DNA of 40,262 nt from JBBRNH01 sp038230415 (GCA_038230415.1 JBBRNH010000049.1:1-40262); one strand, 5' to 3'; counted from the stretch's first letter, positions 1 through 8,492 are shown. Notes: generated by a model from the sequence alone, not told the origin. Numbers and translations: made by a program.

Positions 1-134
1 CCCCCCCCCCCCCCCCCCGGTGCTAAAGGGGCCCCCAACCCAGGGGGGCGGGGGTTTGTTTGGGGGCATGTGGTGGGTTATTTGGGGAATTTTGGCTGAC
101 GCACGGGATTTTTTGGGGGGGCTTAAGCAAAGTT
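1..134. other. Low-complexity contig edge
   Basis: The first 18 bases are all C. They are followed by many G, C and T homopolymer runs (GGGGGGCGGGGG, TTTTTTGGGGGGG) that look unlike anything else in the window. I see no gene here. The pattern fits a low-quality assembly end more than real biology. A GCTGACGC string near 95 resembles the core of the heptamer-repeat elements annotated further on, so this may be a garbled left half of one of them. Confidence 0.6.
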
Positions 135-165
135 GCCACTAATCACTGACCACTTGCCACTGACA
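135..165. repeat. Heptamer-repeat arm upstream of SDR gene
   Basis: The stretch reads as degenerate 7-base units (GCCACTA, ATCACTG, ACCACTT, GCCACTG) ending one base before the start codon of the dehydrogenase gene. It resembles the arms of the heptamer-repeat palindromes at 16166, 17081, 21340 and 29304. The partner arm would lie in the poor-quality sequence to its left. Confidence 0.45.
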
Positions 166-166
166 A

Positions 167-1009
167 ATGAAAACTGCTCTCATCACCGGCGCGAATGCCG
201 GTATCGGTCTCGCCACCGCCAAAGCCCTCGCCACGCGGGGATTTAACCTGATCTTGGTCTGCCGAAACGCCAAAAAAGGCCAGGAAGCTCAGACTGCCGT
301 GCAAAAAGCGAACCCGGCTGTTCAGGTTGATCTGCTCCTCGCCGACCTCGGCGATTTAAAGTCCGTTCGGGCTGTTGCACAGCAGGTTAGCCAACACTAT
401 CCCCAACTCGACGTACTGCTCAACAACGCGGGTTATACACCGGCCAAATTAGAATTTACCCCCGAAAACGTCGAAAAATCGTTTTTCGCCAGCCACGTTG
501 GGCATTTTGTGCTGACGCATGAGCTGATGCCGCTTCTCCAGAAAACGGCGCAGGCAACGGGCGATGTCCGGGTGATTACGCTCTCATCGGCGGGCCACGC
601 CCTCGGCAGTGCCAGCCGGTTTTTTAAGCACGACCCCGGCTTAGGTCTGATGCAGGCTTACTGCGACGATAAACTCGCCAACCTGCTTTTTGCCAGAGAG
701 TTAGCCGTTCGCACGGCGGGAACCGGCATCACATCGTATTCGGTGCATCCGGGCGCGGTCAGAACCAATTTCGGGGCCGACACGCCGGGTTTTTTGGGCA
801 AGGTATTTGCGTTGGCCGCGCCCCTGATGCTCACGCCTGAACGCGGTGCCGAAACGTCGGTATTTCTGGCTTCGGCCCCGCTCAAATCCATCGGTGAGCG
901 CAACAACGGCGGTTATTTTGCCAAGATGAAGCCCGCCAAACCCACCAACCGCGACGCTACCGACCAAAACGCCCGGCTACTCTGGGAGAAAACAATGGCA
1001 TTTGTGTAA
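167..1009 (+). CDS. SDR-family NAD(P)-dependent oxidoreductase
   Basis: A 280-residue classical short-chain dehydrogenase/reductase. The Rossmann nucleotide-binding motif TGANAGIG is at residues 7-14 and NNAG at 86-89. The catalytic set is Ser140/141 with Tyr165 and Lys169 (YCDDK). The arrangement and length resemble the retinol-dehydrogenase/WWOX-like branch, which reduces or oxidises ketone and alcohol groups on lipophilic substrates; the true substrate cannot be read from sequence. No signal peptide, so cytoplasmic. The ATG at 167 begins exactly at the conserved first beta strand, which fixes the start. It stands alone, with repeat-rich low-quality sequence upstream and a toxin-antitoxin pair downstream. 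Confidence 0.9.
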   Translation: MKTALITGANAGIGLATAKALATRGFNLILVCRNAKKGQEAQTAVQKANPAVQVDLLLADLGDLKSVRAVAQQVSQHYPQLDVLLNNAGYTPAKLEFTPENVEKSFFASHVGHFVLTHELMPLLQKTAQATGDVRVITLSSAGHALGSASRFFKHDPGLGLMQAYCDDKLANLLFARELAVRTAGTGITSYSVHPGAVRTNFGADTPGFLGKVFALAAPLMLTPERGAETSVFLASAPLKSIGERNNGGYFAKMKPAKPTNRDATDQNARLLWEKTMAFV

Positions 1010-1044
1010 GAATATGGGGTTATCTTTAATCAAAAAAATACGGT

Positions 1045-1308
1045 ATGGAATCGCTCATTTTTCACCTCGAAGCAGATAAAGCAGATACAAATCTGTTGGA
1101 TAGCATTAAAGCCTATTTTGGCTCCCGGCGTGTGTTGGTTCGGGTTGAAGCCGAGGAAGATGATACCGTATTAGCTGATACTGTATCAGAATCGGCGTAT
1201 GCTTACACATTACCTTATGAAAAAATCGCTCAATTAGCCGATGCGCTGGAGAATGATGAACCCGTTGATGTCCTGGCTGAAATCGAAGCCTACAAAGTTG
1301 TTCGATGA
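1045..1308 (+). CDS. Putative antitoxin partner of YoeB
   Basis: An acidic 87-residue protein whose stop overlaps the start of the YoeB-type toxin gene by four bases (ATGA), the usual antitoxin-first arrangement with translational coupling. It does not look like a classical YefM/Phd antitoxin. The N-terminal half (MESLIFHLEA) could form a small strand-rich domain, and the C-terminal half is rich in Glu, Asp and Ala, as expected of an antitoxin tail that wraps the toxin. Its role is inferred from position, size and charge rather than from a recognised family. It probably represses its own operon, but no operator was identified. Confidence 0.65.
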   Translation: MESLIFHLEADKADTNLLDSIKAYFGSRRVLVRVEAEEDDTVLADTVSESAYAYTLPYEKIAQLADALENDEPVDVLAEIEAYKVVR

Positions 1309-1571
1309 AGCGAAACACTACGCTTAGCCCGCTTGCCGTAGCTCATCTAAGTCAATGGGTTATTGAGCAGCCTAAGCTACTCAAACGGATTTTCAGACTG
1401 TTTGAAGAGTGCGCCCGAACACCATTCGATGGCATCGGCAAACCAGAACCGCTGAAAGGCAATAAGCAGGGGTTTTGGTCGCGTCGAATTGATGAGGAAC
1501 ACCGATTGGTCTATTCAGTGACTGACTTAGAGATCACGGTTGTTTCGTTGCGTGGGCATTATGACGAATAG
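1305..1571 (+). CDS. yoeB: Txe/YoeB-family mRNA interferase toxin
   Basis: An 88-residue RelE-superfamily toxin that cuts mRNA in the ribosomal A site. The YoeB signature is clear: RTPFDGIGKPEPLKGN at about residues 38-53, then GFWSRRIDEEHRLVY at 56-70 and a C-terminal GHYDE. The residues matching the E. coli YoeB catalytic set are Glu48, Arg67 and His85, all present, with the family Tyr at 86, so the toxin looks intact. The gene starts inside the stop of the upstream antitoxin (ATGA). Its end lies 11 bases from the converging DUF5916 gene with no obvious terminator between. Basic and small, cytoplasmic. Confidence 0.92.
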   Translation: MKRNTTLSPLAVAHLSQWVIEQPKLLKRIFRLFEECARTPFDGIGKPEPLKGNKQGFWSRRIDEEHRLVYSVTDLEITVVSLRGHYDE

Positions 1572-1582
1572 GTTTAGAGAGC

Positions 1583-3862
1583 CTAAAACTGCCGCAGGTA
1601 AGACAGTTTGCCGATCATATGCTGTTCCTGTTGGCGTTGGCGGCTGTCAACCGTTCCGGCGTAAGTGCCTTGATTATAAACCACATACAAAAACGATAAT
1701 GGCACAAACTCCCACGCCAGCCGGATATTATAGTTCGTGCGGTCGGTGTAGGTGTTGCGCTGGATAAAGCTAATCAGTTGCAGACGCGGGTTGAGGGCCA
1801 GCCGACTTTCGGCAGAATACAACTGGGCCAGCCCCGTGAAACCACCCACATTTTTAAACTCATTGAGTTCGGCGCGGAGTGTGAAGGCAACGTGCGGAAT
1901 CGGGGCAAAGGCAACCGAACCGCGCCCGGTGGTCAGCGCACCGTTGTAATACGGCCCGGTTTCGCCGAAAATCTGCCACGAGAATTTTCGGGAAGGGTCG
2001 CTGGCAAGAATGCCCGTCACCCGTGCGTACCGATACTTACCCGACGGAATCGGCAAATCGAGCGGGCGGTAATCGCCGTCGTCCAAGCGTTGAAAGGTTG
2101 GGGTGGTGTATAGGCCAAAAACGGCTCCGCTTTGAAACGTAAACCAGACCGGCGTGAGGCTGAATGTACCTTCCTGAAAATAGCCGGTGGAGGCTTTGTG
2201 GTAAGTTTCAAAAACGATTCCCGGCTCAAAATTCCGAATCTGCTTCGGCAACCAGCGCGGGCGTTTCACCACGTAGGCTCCTAAGGCGTGGGCAATCACG
2301 TCGCTGCGGGAGATAAACCCCATTTCGGGTGTGAAATTCCTGGTCACCACCGACTGCGTGAGCCAGCCCACAAACTGATTGCCGCGCAGAAAAAACTGGC
2401 TGAACGCGGCCATGCCCCGCCCCGTTCCGTCCGACGACGACGAGCCCACCACCATCGCGTTGTAGGCCAGTGCGTCGCCAAACCGAAAAAAACCGTCAAC
2501 AGCCGCTGTTGTGTTCTGATAACTAAGGGTTTGCGCCGTGCTGTGCGCGTTTTTAACCGTCACCAACGCCCCAACGCGGTTTTGCTTCCCGATGTTTTCG
2601 ACGTAGCGACCAACCATGAAATCGGTGGTGGGGCTGTCGGTGATGCCGCGCTGCCGGATAAGCATACCGCCGATATTACGCTTTATGCCCCGATACACCA
2701 ACCGCGCCCCGGCATCAATCGGCACGGGCGTACTGGTTCCGTCGGGCAGTTGAGCCAGGCCAATCGTGCGGCTGAAAAACGGCTGAATCACCATGTTTCC
2801 TCCGTCGCCATAATCGTTTTGCGGGGCTAACCCGGCCCCGAACAAACTCGCATTTTCTAAGAAAAACGCCCGCCGTTCGGGGAAAAGCACCGACAGCCGG
2901 GTCAGGTTGTTCACCTGCCGGTCAACGTCGGCCTGGGCAAAGTCGGTGTTAGCCGTCAGGTCAAGCACGGTGTTGGGGTTGATGGCCCACTTCACATCAC
3001 CCCCGATTTTGGGCTTTGTTGTGCGGCTATTGTCAGTTTCGGAGCCGGAATATGCATCGGAAGCCAGCAACACGTAGGGCTGAACCCGGATATTGGGCGA
3101 CGGGGGTGGGGGTTTCAGGCCGGTGAGCAGTCCGGCGTAGTCCATCCTGAAGGCCGAAAACGCACGCGGATACGGCGACCACGACGAGAGTTCATTACTG
3201 GCCCGTCGGTTCCTGAAAAAGTTGATGCCCCAGGTCTGGGTGCTATCCTGCGAACGACGGTAGCGCAGGGTTTGCCAGGGAATCTGCATCTCGGCCACCC
3301 AGCCCGAATCGGTCCGGCTCGTGCGAACACGCCACAATCCATCCCAGTCGGCATCATACAGCGCATCGTCAAACGAAAGCAAATCTCGTTGGGTAGCGTA
3401 TGGGTTAGTCATAAACACCATCGCGTTACGCCGGTCGCGGAAACCGTCTATCGAGATACCGAACAGGTCGTGGGCTTTGAAGTCAAAATCGCGCCTGAAA
3501 TTCGGCACCCGCAGCCCGCGTTTCCCCAGCGAATCGGATGCAATGGCGGCAATGTAGAGGTAGTTTCGGTTAAACAGCACCCGTACCTCAGTGGGGTGGC
3601 GTGCCGATTGGCCCTGCACCGGGTCTGACTGAATAAACTGACTGATGGGGGCGGCTTGCTGCCAAACCCGCTCATCAAGCCGACCGTCTATTTTCAGGTT
3701 ATCGGTAATTTGGGTGGCCGGGTGCTGATTGGGTACGGCGGGCGGTGCAAAAACCACTGCGTTTTGCCCGCGCTGATCGGTGGTATCGGCGGGGGCGGGT
3801 TGGGCAATGGCGGATTGGAAGGCACCAAAAAACAGCGCAACGAGTAATAGACGAAAGAGCAT
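1583..3862 (-). CDS. DUF5916 outer-membrane protein with N-terminal CBM9-like domain
   Basis: About 759 residues from the start chosen at 3862, which gives a clean signal peptide (MLFRLLLVALFFGAFQSAIA, then Q); an upstream in-frame start would add nine polar residues before it. Residues ~50-230 resemble the carbohydrate-binding module 9-like beta-sandwich found in this family (the IDGRLDERVW type of opening, ending with WVAEMQIPW). The remainder is a DUF5916 beta-barrel-like region with the family hallmark FPERRAFFLEN near residue 330 and a C-terminus ending in Phe, as in outer-membrane barrels. Members are common in Bacteroidota and have no settled function; a surface or secretion-linked role is inference. 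It lies 65 bases downstream of a Uma2 gene on the same strand. Confidence 0.85.
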   Translation of the reverse strand: MLFRLLLVALFFGAFQSAIAQPAPADTTDQRGQNAVVFAPPAVPNQHPATQITDNLKIDGRLDERVWQQAAPISQFIQSDPVQGQSARHPTEVRVLFNRNYLYIAAIASDSLGKRGLRVPNFRRDFDFKAHDLFGISIDGFRDRRNAMVFMTNPYATQRDLLSFDDALYDADWDGLWRVRTSRTDSGWVAEMQIPWQTLRYRRSQDSTQTWGINFFRNRRASNELSSWSPYPRAFSAFRMDYAGLLTGLKPPPPSPNIRVQPYVLLASDAYSGSETDNSRTTKPKIGGDVKWAINPNTVLDLTANTDFAQADVDRQVNNLTRLSVLFPERRAFFLENASLFGAGLAPQNDYGDGGNMVIQPFFSRTIGLAQLPDGTSTPVPIDAGARLVYRGIKRNIGGMLIRQRGITDSPTTDFMVGRYVENIGKQNRVGALVTVKNAHSTAQTLSYQNTTAAVDGFFRFGDALAYNAMVVGSSSSDGTGRGMAAFSQFFLRGNQFVGWLTQSVVTRNFTPEMGFISRSDVIAHALGAYVVKRPRWLPKQIRNFEPGIVFETYHKASTGYFQEGTFSLTPVWFTFQSGAVFGLYTTPTFQRLDDGDYRPLDLPIPSGKYRYARVTGILASDPSRKFSWQIFGETGPYYNGALTTGRGSVAFAPIPHVAFTLRAELNEFKNVGGFTGLAQLYSAESRLALNPRLQLISFIQRNTYTDRTNYNIRLAWEFVPLSFLYVVYNQGTYAGTVDSRQRQQEQHMIGKLSYLRQF

Positions 3863-3927
3863 ACGGGCGTTTTGTTGTTCGCACGGCAAAGATACCAGCC
3901 GAGCCGTCAGCTAAAGCCAATGGGCGG

Positions 3928-4545
3928 CTATTCGGCAAATACGGCAGCTAAATCAATCGTCAGTCCGGGCAGTATCGTACTGGTGAGCGGCACGGATTCG
4001 GTGCGGGGCCGCAAGCCCACAAATTCTCCCTCGCGCAGCACATACACGAGAACAAACTTGTCGTCGGGTTCCACAATCCAGTATTCGCGGACTCCGGCCT
4101 CCTCATACAGCCGGAATTTGTTGTCCATTTCTTTGGTCGTGTTGCCTGGTGAAAGAATCTCGACCATCAAATCGGGTGCGCCCAGACAGCCACGTTTGTC
4201 GAGTTTGGCCGAGTCACAAATCACGCACAAATCGGGCTGAACAACGGTGTAAATATCGCCGTCGAACTTGGGTTTGCGTTTGCTGTCGGGCAAGCGCACG
4301 TCAAACGGAGCGACAAACAGCTCACAGGATTTACCCTGCAAAAAAGCCTGAATTGGAAACGACATTCGCCCCGAATACCGCTGATGATAGGTGCTGGGCG
4401 CGGCCATCGGGAAGAATTTCCCTTTGAACAGCTCAACGCGCTCCTGAAACTGCCACAGCAGATAATCGGCATAGGAATACACGCCCGCCGGGTCGAGTTG
4501 GTCAAGGCTGGTAATAATAACAGGCGCGGGTTCGAGAGTGGTCAT
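3928..4545 (-). CDS. Uma2-family PD-(D/E)XK protein, copy 1
   Basis: A 205-residue Uma2 (DUF820) protein, a restriction-endonuclease-like fold of unknown substrate. Landmarks: YSYADYLLWQ at 24-32, Glu38, then the putative active-site set Asp105 (VVQPDLCVICD), Glu129 (GAPDLMVEILSPG) and Lys143 (DNKFRLY), followed by GVREYWIVEP. All nuclease-core residues are present. The protein is nearly identical to the one at 11703-12335: about two dozen substitutions and a five-residue insertion in the other copy, so one is a recent duplicate. It follows the ABC permease gene by 48 bases on the same strand and may be read through from it, though a weak hairpin sits between. Confidence 0.88.
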   Translation of the reverse strand: MTTLEPAPVIITSLDQLDPAGVYSYADYLLWQFQERVELFKGKFFPMAAPSTYHQRYSGRMSFPIQAFLQGKSCELFVAPFDVRLPDSKRKPKFDGDIYTVVQPDLCVICDSAKLDKRGCLGAPDLMVEILSPGNTTKEMDNKFRLYEEAGVREYWIVEPDDKFVLVYVLREGEFVGLRPRTESVPLTSTILPGLTIDLAAVFAE

Positions 4546-4587
4546 AACAATTGGTTTTTTTTAAGCAATAACGAACAAAAACAAGGC

Positions 4588-4604
4588 AAGTGTTCAGAAC
4601 ACTT
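4588..4604 (-). terminator. Hairpin overlapping the permease stop codon
   Basis: A 7-bp inverted repeat (AAGTGTT / AACACTT, 3-base loop) includes the stop codon of the ABC permease gene. On the minus strand it is followed by TTGCCTTGTTTTTG, a broken U-rich tract. It may be a weak terminator that lets part of the transcription continue into the Uma2 gene. Confidence 0.35.
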
Positions 4605-7518
4605 TCCGTTTGTCGCGGCTGGTTGCGCCAACCCACGCGCCGAGGGGGTCAACAGCGGCTTCCTGTGCGCCCGGCACGAGTGGCAACCGAAAACCGGGTT
4701 GCATGGGGTCGGGCCGAACGAGGGTTCGATACACTTCGTGGCCGTTTCCGTCGAGGAGTACCACCGGCACGAGGTCGTTGGGTAGTACGTCGGTTCGGTT
4801 GCCGAGGGCATCGTCGTCGGTTTTTTCGGGATAAATTGCCACCCCAATGTCGCTCGGTTGGCGGCTGATACGCCCTATGTGAAAGCCAAACCGATACCGA
4901 TGCGTCAGATAACCAGTTAGATACCGCAGCGAATCGGGGAGTTGACCGCTCAAATGAGCGTCGAAGTCAATGGCCGTTGACCAGGGCGAAGCACCAACGG
5001 CAATCCGGTAAAACTGCCCGATACAACGGCTCAGTGCCGAATCACCCCAGATTTGCCCGATGCTGGTCAGGACGAGCGCGGCCCGGTCTCGCGCCACAAA
5101 CGTCTGAGTTTCGGCCTGCAACAGCGTCGGTTCGGGGCCGTTGCATTGAGCGCGGCCTTTGGTGTAGCGGTCGGCGCGTTGGGCCAAGCGTTGCCGGAGC
5201 CGGTCGGGGCCGTAGCGGGCCGATACCGTTTGCAATGCCAGATATTCGGCTAAACTGGTTTTCAGGAAGCCCGCGCCCGGCCCGCTGGCGGGTTTGAGAC
5301 CATGAACGAGCCATTGGTTCATCACTTCGCGCGTGGCGAGGTAGTCTAAATAATCGAGGTCATCAGGTTGGTTCGGGTTGGCCGTCCAGCCTTCGGTTTC
5401 AGGCAGCATAATCTGGCCTGGCTTTGCCGTTACCAACGCGCCCGGCGTTTGAGGAATTTCAACCACGCGTAACTTCTGAAACGGATACGGGCCAAACAAG
5501 CGTTCGCCGGTTTGCAGGGCGGCTACCGTCGCACTCAGAAATTTATCGGCCTGATAATCATGATGATATACCACCGAAACCGGCACCGCCCGCCCGTCTG
5601 CCGACTGAAATACGGTAGTTTTGGTCTGATACGAGATCGGTTCTGGCGGCAAATTTAATTCGGTATTGTTAAGAGCAATTTGTTGTTTCCAGCCGATTCC
5701 TGCCAGGAGCATCGCGCCTAAAACACCCCCGGCCAGTGCGTACCGGCCCGAAAACCGCCGTTTGGCTTCCTGAACCCGTTGGGCAACGGTTGCCGGAACG
5801 CCCCGTTGCCAACCCAGCAACGCCAGTATTACAAACAGTCCGGCCACGCCCCACCAAGCCAAACTCACGCCCGGCCACAACGCGCCAGCCGCACCATAAC
5901 CGATTAAATCAGAATAGGCTTTGCTGCCCGGCAAAAACCCGAATAGCCAAACGGAATTATTAGTAACGGCCTGATTAACAGTCCATAACGCCACAAGCAG
6001 CGCAACCGAAACCAGATGCCCGGCGATGCGATTGTTGAGCAATACCGACACCACCGCGCCCAACGCCACAAACTGGCACATCGGCCACCAGCCATCTACC
6101 ACAAAATCAAGCGCGTACAGGCTCCAGTCAATATCGGCCACCGGAAACCCGCTTGCCAGTTGCACCGCCAGCCCCACGCCAAACAGAACGCCCGTCAGCA
6201 GGGCAGCCCCGCCCGCCAACGCCAGCAACTTGGGCAAGAGCCGCACCGAGACCGACCGGGGCAGTGCGTCCATGATGGCCCACAGCCCAACCGTGCGCTC
6301 GCGGTGGATGAGTTCGCCGGTGAAAATCAGCAGAAATAGGCCCGTGAACAACCCCAGCGGATGCCGGATCGCCGTGATGCGGGCCGTAGTGAGCAGTTCG
6401 GGGAAGTCAGGATTTTGGTTGAACACGGTGGCAAACAACACCGTGAGTAAGGCCAGCAGCCCCACCACCACCCGAAACAGCGTTTGCCGGGTCAGTTCCC
6501 GAAATTCTAAGCGGGTCAGGCGCAGGATGCGGTTAGCGGGAATTAAACTTGACGCTCGTTTCTTGTCATCCACCCGTTTTTTGTCATTCCGACGAGAGGA
6601 GGAATCCATTTCGCCTGGCAAAGCAGATTCCTCCTCTCGTCGGAATGACAAAAAACGGAATAACAAAAACCGCGCAGACTCACTTTTGGGCGTACCAAAC
6701 CCGGCGAACGAAAATCGTTTCTCGGCCTCGCGCAACAGCCCCAGCGAAAGGGCCAGCCACAGCAAGCGGTTGATAAACAGCATATCGGGGAAAGGCAACG
6801 GCCCGGCGTTTTGGTCTGCCGGGAGCATCTCCAGCACAGCATCGCGTACCATGCCCACGCCAAACGGATCGAGCAACAGCAGCAAATCATTGGGTGGGGA
6901 GCCATCTGATTGCGGGGTTCCGGCCAGCAGAAAATACAGCACCATCAGAAACAGCATTAGGTATGCCCCCCGGATGCTTCTGAATAAAACCGTGAGTGAA
7001 AACGCTACGCTTACTACCGTAAAGACCTGCAAAACAGTGAGTTCCAAAAAACCCTGCACCAACGCCAGCACCGGAACCGGCCCGGCCAAGCGTGGCCCAA
7101 TTTGACCCGGATTTCGTGCCAAATTTCCCAACAACGGCATGGCGGCAATGCCAAGCAGGTAAAAAACGGCTAGGCCCAGCACGGTCAGAAATGTACCCAA
7201 AAATCGCCCGACAAAAAATGACTGATCGCTGATGGGCATGGCATACAGATACGGCGCAGTGCGGTGGTCGAGGTCTTTGGTGAGCGACTGCCCGGCCAGC
7301 AGCACCGCCACCACCGCCAGCCCCACCCCCATCGAGGCCAGCACGAGGTAGGCGTTGGCCGCCGAATTGACAAACAGTTGGTCGTTGGCGTACTGCTGCG
7401 CGAGTTGCCAACTGTACCAAACGCCCTGCCCAATCATGAGGGCGGCAAAGAGCCAGGTGGCCGGTCGGCGGAGGTGATACCGGAGTTCAAACCGCGCTAC
7501 TTTCCAGAGGTTTTTCAT
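4594..7518 (-). CDS. ABC-2 permease fused to inactive M1-peptidase-like domain
   Basis: About 974 residues. The start at 7518 (MKNLWKVARFELRYHLRR) overlaps the stop of the ATPase gene by four bases (ATGA); a longer reading frame upstream lies inside the ATPase gene and is not real. Two blocks of hydrophobic segments, each opening with an R-rich 'RFELRYHLRR' or 'RLEFRELTRQ' type leader, form a duplicated ABC-2 permease. The C-terminal ~300 residues resemble the M1-aminopeptidase domain fused to such permeases in Bacteroidota. Where family members carry HExxH, this one has REVMN (residues ~730-734), and the downstream zinc-ligand Glu seems replaced by Thr in LKTSLAEY, so the domain should not bind zinc. 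An in-frame palindromic repeat (6574-6658) encodes a charged linker between the two permease halves. Transported substrate unknown. Confidence 0.88.
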   Translation of the reverse strand: MKNLWKVARFELRYHLRRPATWLFAALMIGQGVWYSWQLAQQYANDQLFVNSAANAYLVLASMGVGLAVVAVLLAGQSLTKDLDHRTAPYLYAMPISDQSFFVGRFLGTFLTVLGLAVFYLLGIAAMPLLGNLARNPGQIGPRLAGPVPVLALVQGFLELTVLQVFTVVSVAFSLTVLFRSIRGAYLMLFLMVLYFLLAGTPQSDGSPPNDLLLLLDPFGVGMVRDAVLEMLPADQNAGPLPFPDMLFINRLLWLALSLGLLREAEKRFSFAGFGTPKSESARFLLFRFLSFRREEESALPGEMDSSSRRNDKKRVDDKKRASSLIPANRILRLTRLEFRELTRQTLFRVVVGLLALLTVLFATVFNQNPDFPELLTTARITAIRHPLGLFTGLFLLIFTGELIHRERTVGLWAIMDALPRSVSVRLLPKLLALAGGAALLTGVLFGVGLAVQLASGFPVADIDWSLYALDFVVDGWWPMCQFVALGAVVSVLLNNRIAGHLVSVALLVALWTVNQAVTNNSVWLFGFLPGSKAYSDLIGYGAAGALWPGVSLAWWGVAGLFVILALLGWQRGVPATVAQRVQEAKRRFSGRYALAGGVLGAMLLAGIGWKQQIALNNTELNLPPEPISYQTKTTVFQSADGRAVPVSVVYHHDYQADKFLSATVAALQTGERLFGPYPFQKLRVVEIPQTPGALVTAKPGQIMLPETEGWTANPNQPDDLDYLDYLATREVMNQWLVHGLKPASGPGAGFLKTSLAEYLALQTVSARYGPDRLRQRLAQRADRYTKGRAQCNGPEPTLLQAETQTFVARDRAALVLTSIGQIWGDSALSRCIGQFYRIAVGASPWSTAIDFDAHLSGQLPDSLRYLTGYLTHRYRFGFHIGRISRQPSDIGVAIYPEKTDDDALGNRTDVLPNDLVPVVLLDGNGHEVYRTLVRPDPMQPGFRLPLVPGAQEAAVDPLGAWVGATSRDKRKVF
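6574..6658. repeat. Perfect 33-bp inverted repeat (REP/MITE-like) inside a coding region
   Basis: Left arm 6574-6606 and right arm 6626-6658 are exact reverse complements over 33 bases with a 19-base loop. The arm contains GTCATTCCGACGAGAGG, a sequence type I recognise as a recurrent dispersed palindrome in many bacterial genomes, often mistranslated as 'CHSDERRN' peptides. Here it is read through without a stop in the permease frame and gives an Arg/Ser/Glu-rich linker (FRREEES ... SSSRRNDKK) between the two transmembrane blocks. It is the only copy I noticed in this window. Confidence 0.85.
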
Positions 7519-8393
7519 CGGATGGCGGCAAAATAAGCGTCTTCGAGCGTCGGGGTTTTGGCGACACTGGCGCGGTCGGGCTGGTTGTTGGCGAGAATCG
7601 TGACGAACAACTGCCCCGAAAAATAACGGTGCGAAATCACGACGAAGTGCGTTTGGTGGCCGTCGAGTTCGGTTTTTGGGATCGGTTTTTCCCAGAGTTG
7701 CCCCGTTAACTGGCTCATTAACAGGCGTGGTTCGCCAACGGCCAGCACCGTTCCCCGGTTCAGAATCGCCATCTGACCACACAACGTACTGACATCTTCG
7801 ACTAAATGGGTGGAGAGCAACACCACCGTATTTTCGCCGATTTCGGCCAGCAGGTTATAAAATCGGTTGCGTTCTGCCGGGTCGAGACCCGCCGTTGGCT
7901 CGTCCACGATAATCACCTCCGGCTCGCCCACCAACGCCTGAGCAATGCCAAACCGTTGGCGCATCCCGCCCGAAAACGTGCCGAGGGGCCGCTGCCGAAC
8001 GTCCCACAGGTTCACCCGTCGAAGCAGGTCTTCGGTGATAAACCGGCGGTCGGCGCGGGTGGCGTAGCCTTTCAGGTCGGCAATATGGTCAAGAAGTTCG
8101 TCGGCGGTGGCGGTAGGATACACGCCAAATTCCTGCGGCAAATAACCCAAAATTTGTCGAAACTCGTCGGGCCGGGCCAGCACATCGAGGTCGTTGAACA
8201 AAATCTGGCCGTCGTCAGGTGGCTGGAGCGTAGCGATGGTTCGCATCAGGCTCGATTTACCGGCCCCGTTCTGACCAAGCAACCCAAACAGCCCCTGCCC
8301 GATGCTGAGACTGACATTGTTGAGGGCCTGAACCGGCTCGCTGCCCCGCCGACCGGGGTAGGTTTTGGTGAGGTTTTGGATGGTAAGTTGCAT
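7515..8393 (-). CDS. ABC transporter ATP-binding protein
   Basis: A 292-residue ATPase starting MQLTIQNLTKTYPG; a Met one codon upstream (8396) is equally possible, and the longer frame to 8471 adds unlikely residues. Walker A is GLLGQNGAGKSS, the Q-loop is GYLPQEFGVYP, the signature is LGTFSGGMRQR, Walker B is EVIIVDEPTAGLDP, and the switch His is in LLSTHLVEDV. It belongs to the CcmA/NatA-like exporter type that pairs with ABC-2 permeases, and its stop overlaps the permease start by ATGA, so the two are translationally coupled. It supplies ATP hydrolysis at the cytoplasmic face of the inner membrane. Confidence 0.93.
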   Translation of the reverse strand: MQLTIQNLTKTYPGRRGSEPVQALNNVSLSIGQGLFGLLGQNGAGKSSLMRTIATLQPPDDGQILFNDLDVLARPDEFRQILGYLPQEFGVYPTATADELLDHIADLKGYATRADRRFITEDLLRRVNLWDVRQRPLGTFSGGMRQRFGIAQALVGEPEVIIVDEPTAGLDPAERNRFYNLLAEIGENTVVLLSTHLVEDVSTLCGQMAILNRGTVLAVGEPRLLMSQLTGQLWEKPIPKTELDGHQTHFVVISHRYFSGQLFVTILANNQPDRASVAKTPTLEDAYFAAIR

Positions 8394-8401
8394 CATAGAC
8401 C

Positions 8402-8428
8402 CAAATATAGGAGCCTTCAGCAAAACAA
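8402..8428 (-). promoter_or_regulatory. Candidate Bacteroidota promoter of the ABC operon
   Basis: On the minus strand TATATTTG (8409-8402) matches the Bacteroidota -7 consensus TAnnTTTG exactly. A TTG at 8428-8426 stands 16 bases upstream, slightly closer than usual. Transcription would begin almost at the ATPase start codon, giving a nearly leaderless message. The -33 part overlaps the U-run of the preceding hairpin. Confidence 0.35.
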
Positions 8429-8463
8429 AAAACCGGCCAGCAGATTGATCCCGCCGGCTGGCT
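8427..8463 (-). terminator. Probable terminator of the DUF5694 gene
   Basis: Read on the minus strand, a GC-rich hairpin (GCCAGC pairing with GCTGGC, with an alternative CCGGC/GCCGG register) is followed by CGG and six T residues. It lies about 30 bases after the stop of the DUF5694 gene and directly upstream of the ABC operon. Confidence 0.5.
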
Positions 8464-8492
8464 TTATGCACTGATAATCAAGGCATTTCGCG

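Noticed and set aside
2288..2830. Long frame on the plus strand opposite the DUF5916 gene
   Set aside because: Its composition (rich in His, Arg, Gln) is that of an antisense shadow, and the opposing frame has a clear protein family.
7516..7782. In-frame extension of the permease by 88 residues upstream of 7518
   Set aside because: It is entirely inside the ATPase coding region, is Arg/Pro-rich and unlike a permease, and the ATGA overlap gives a better start.
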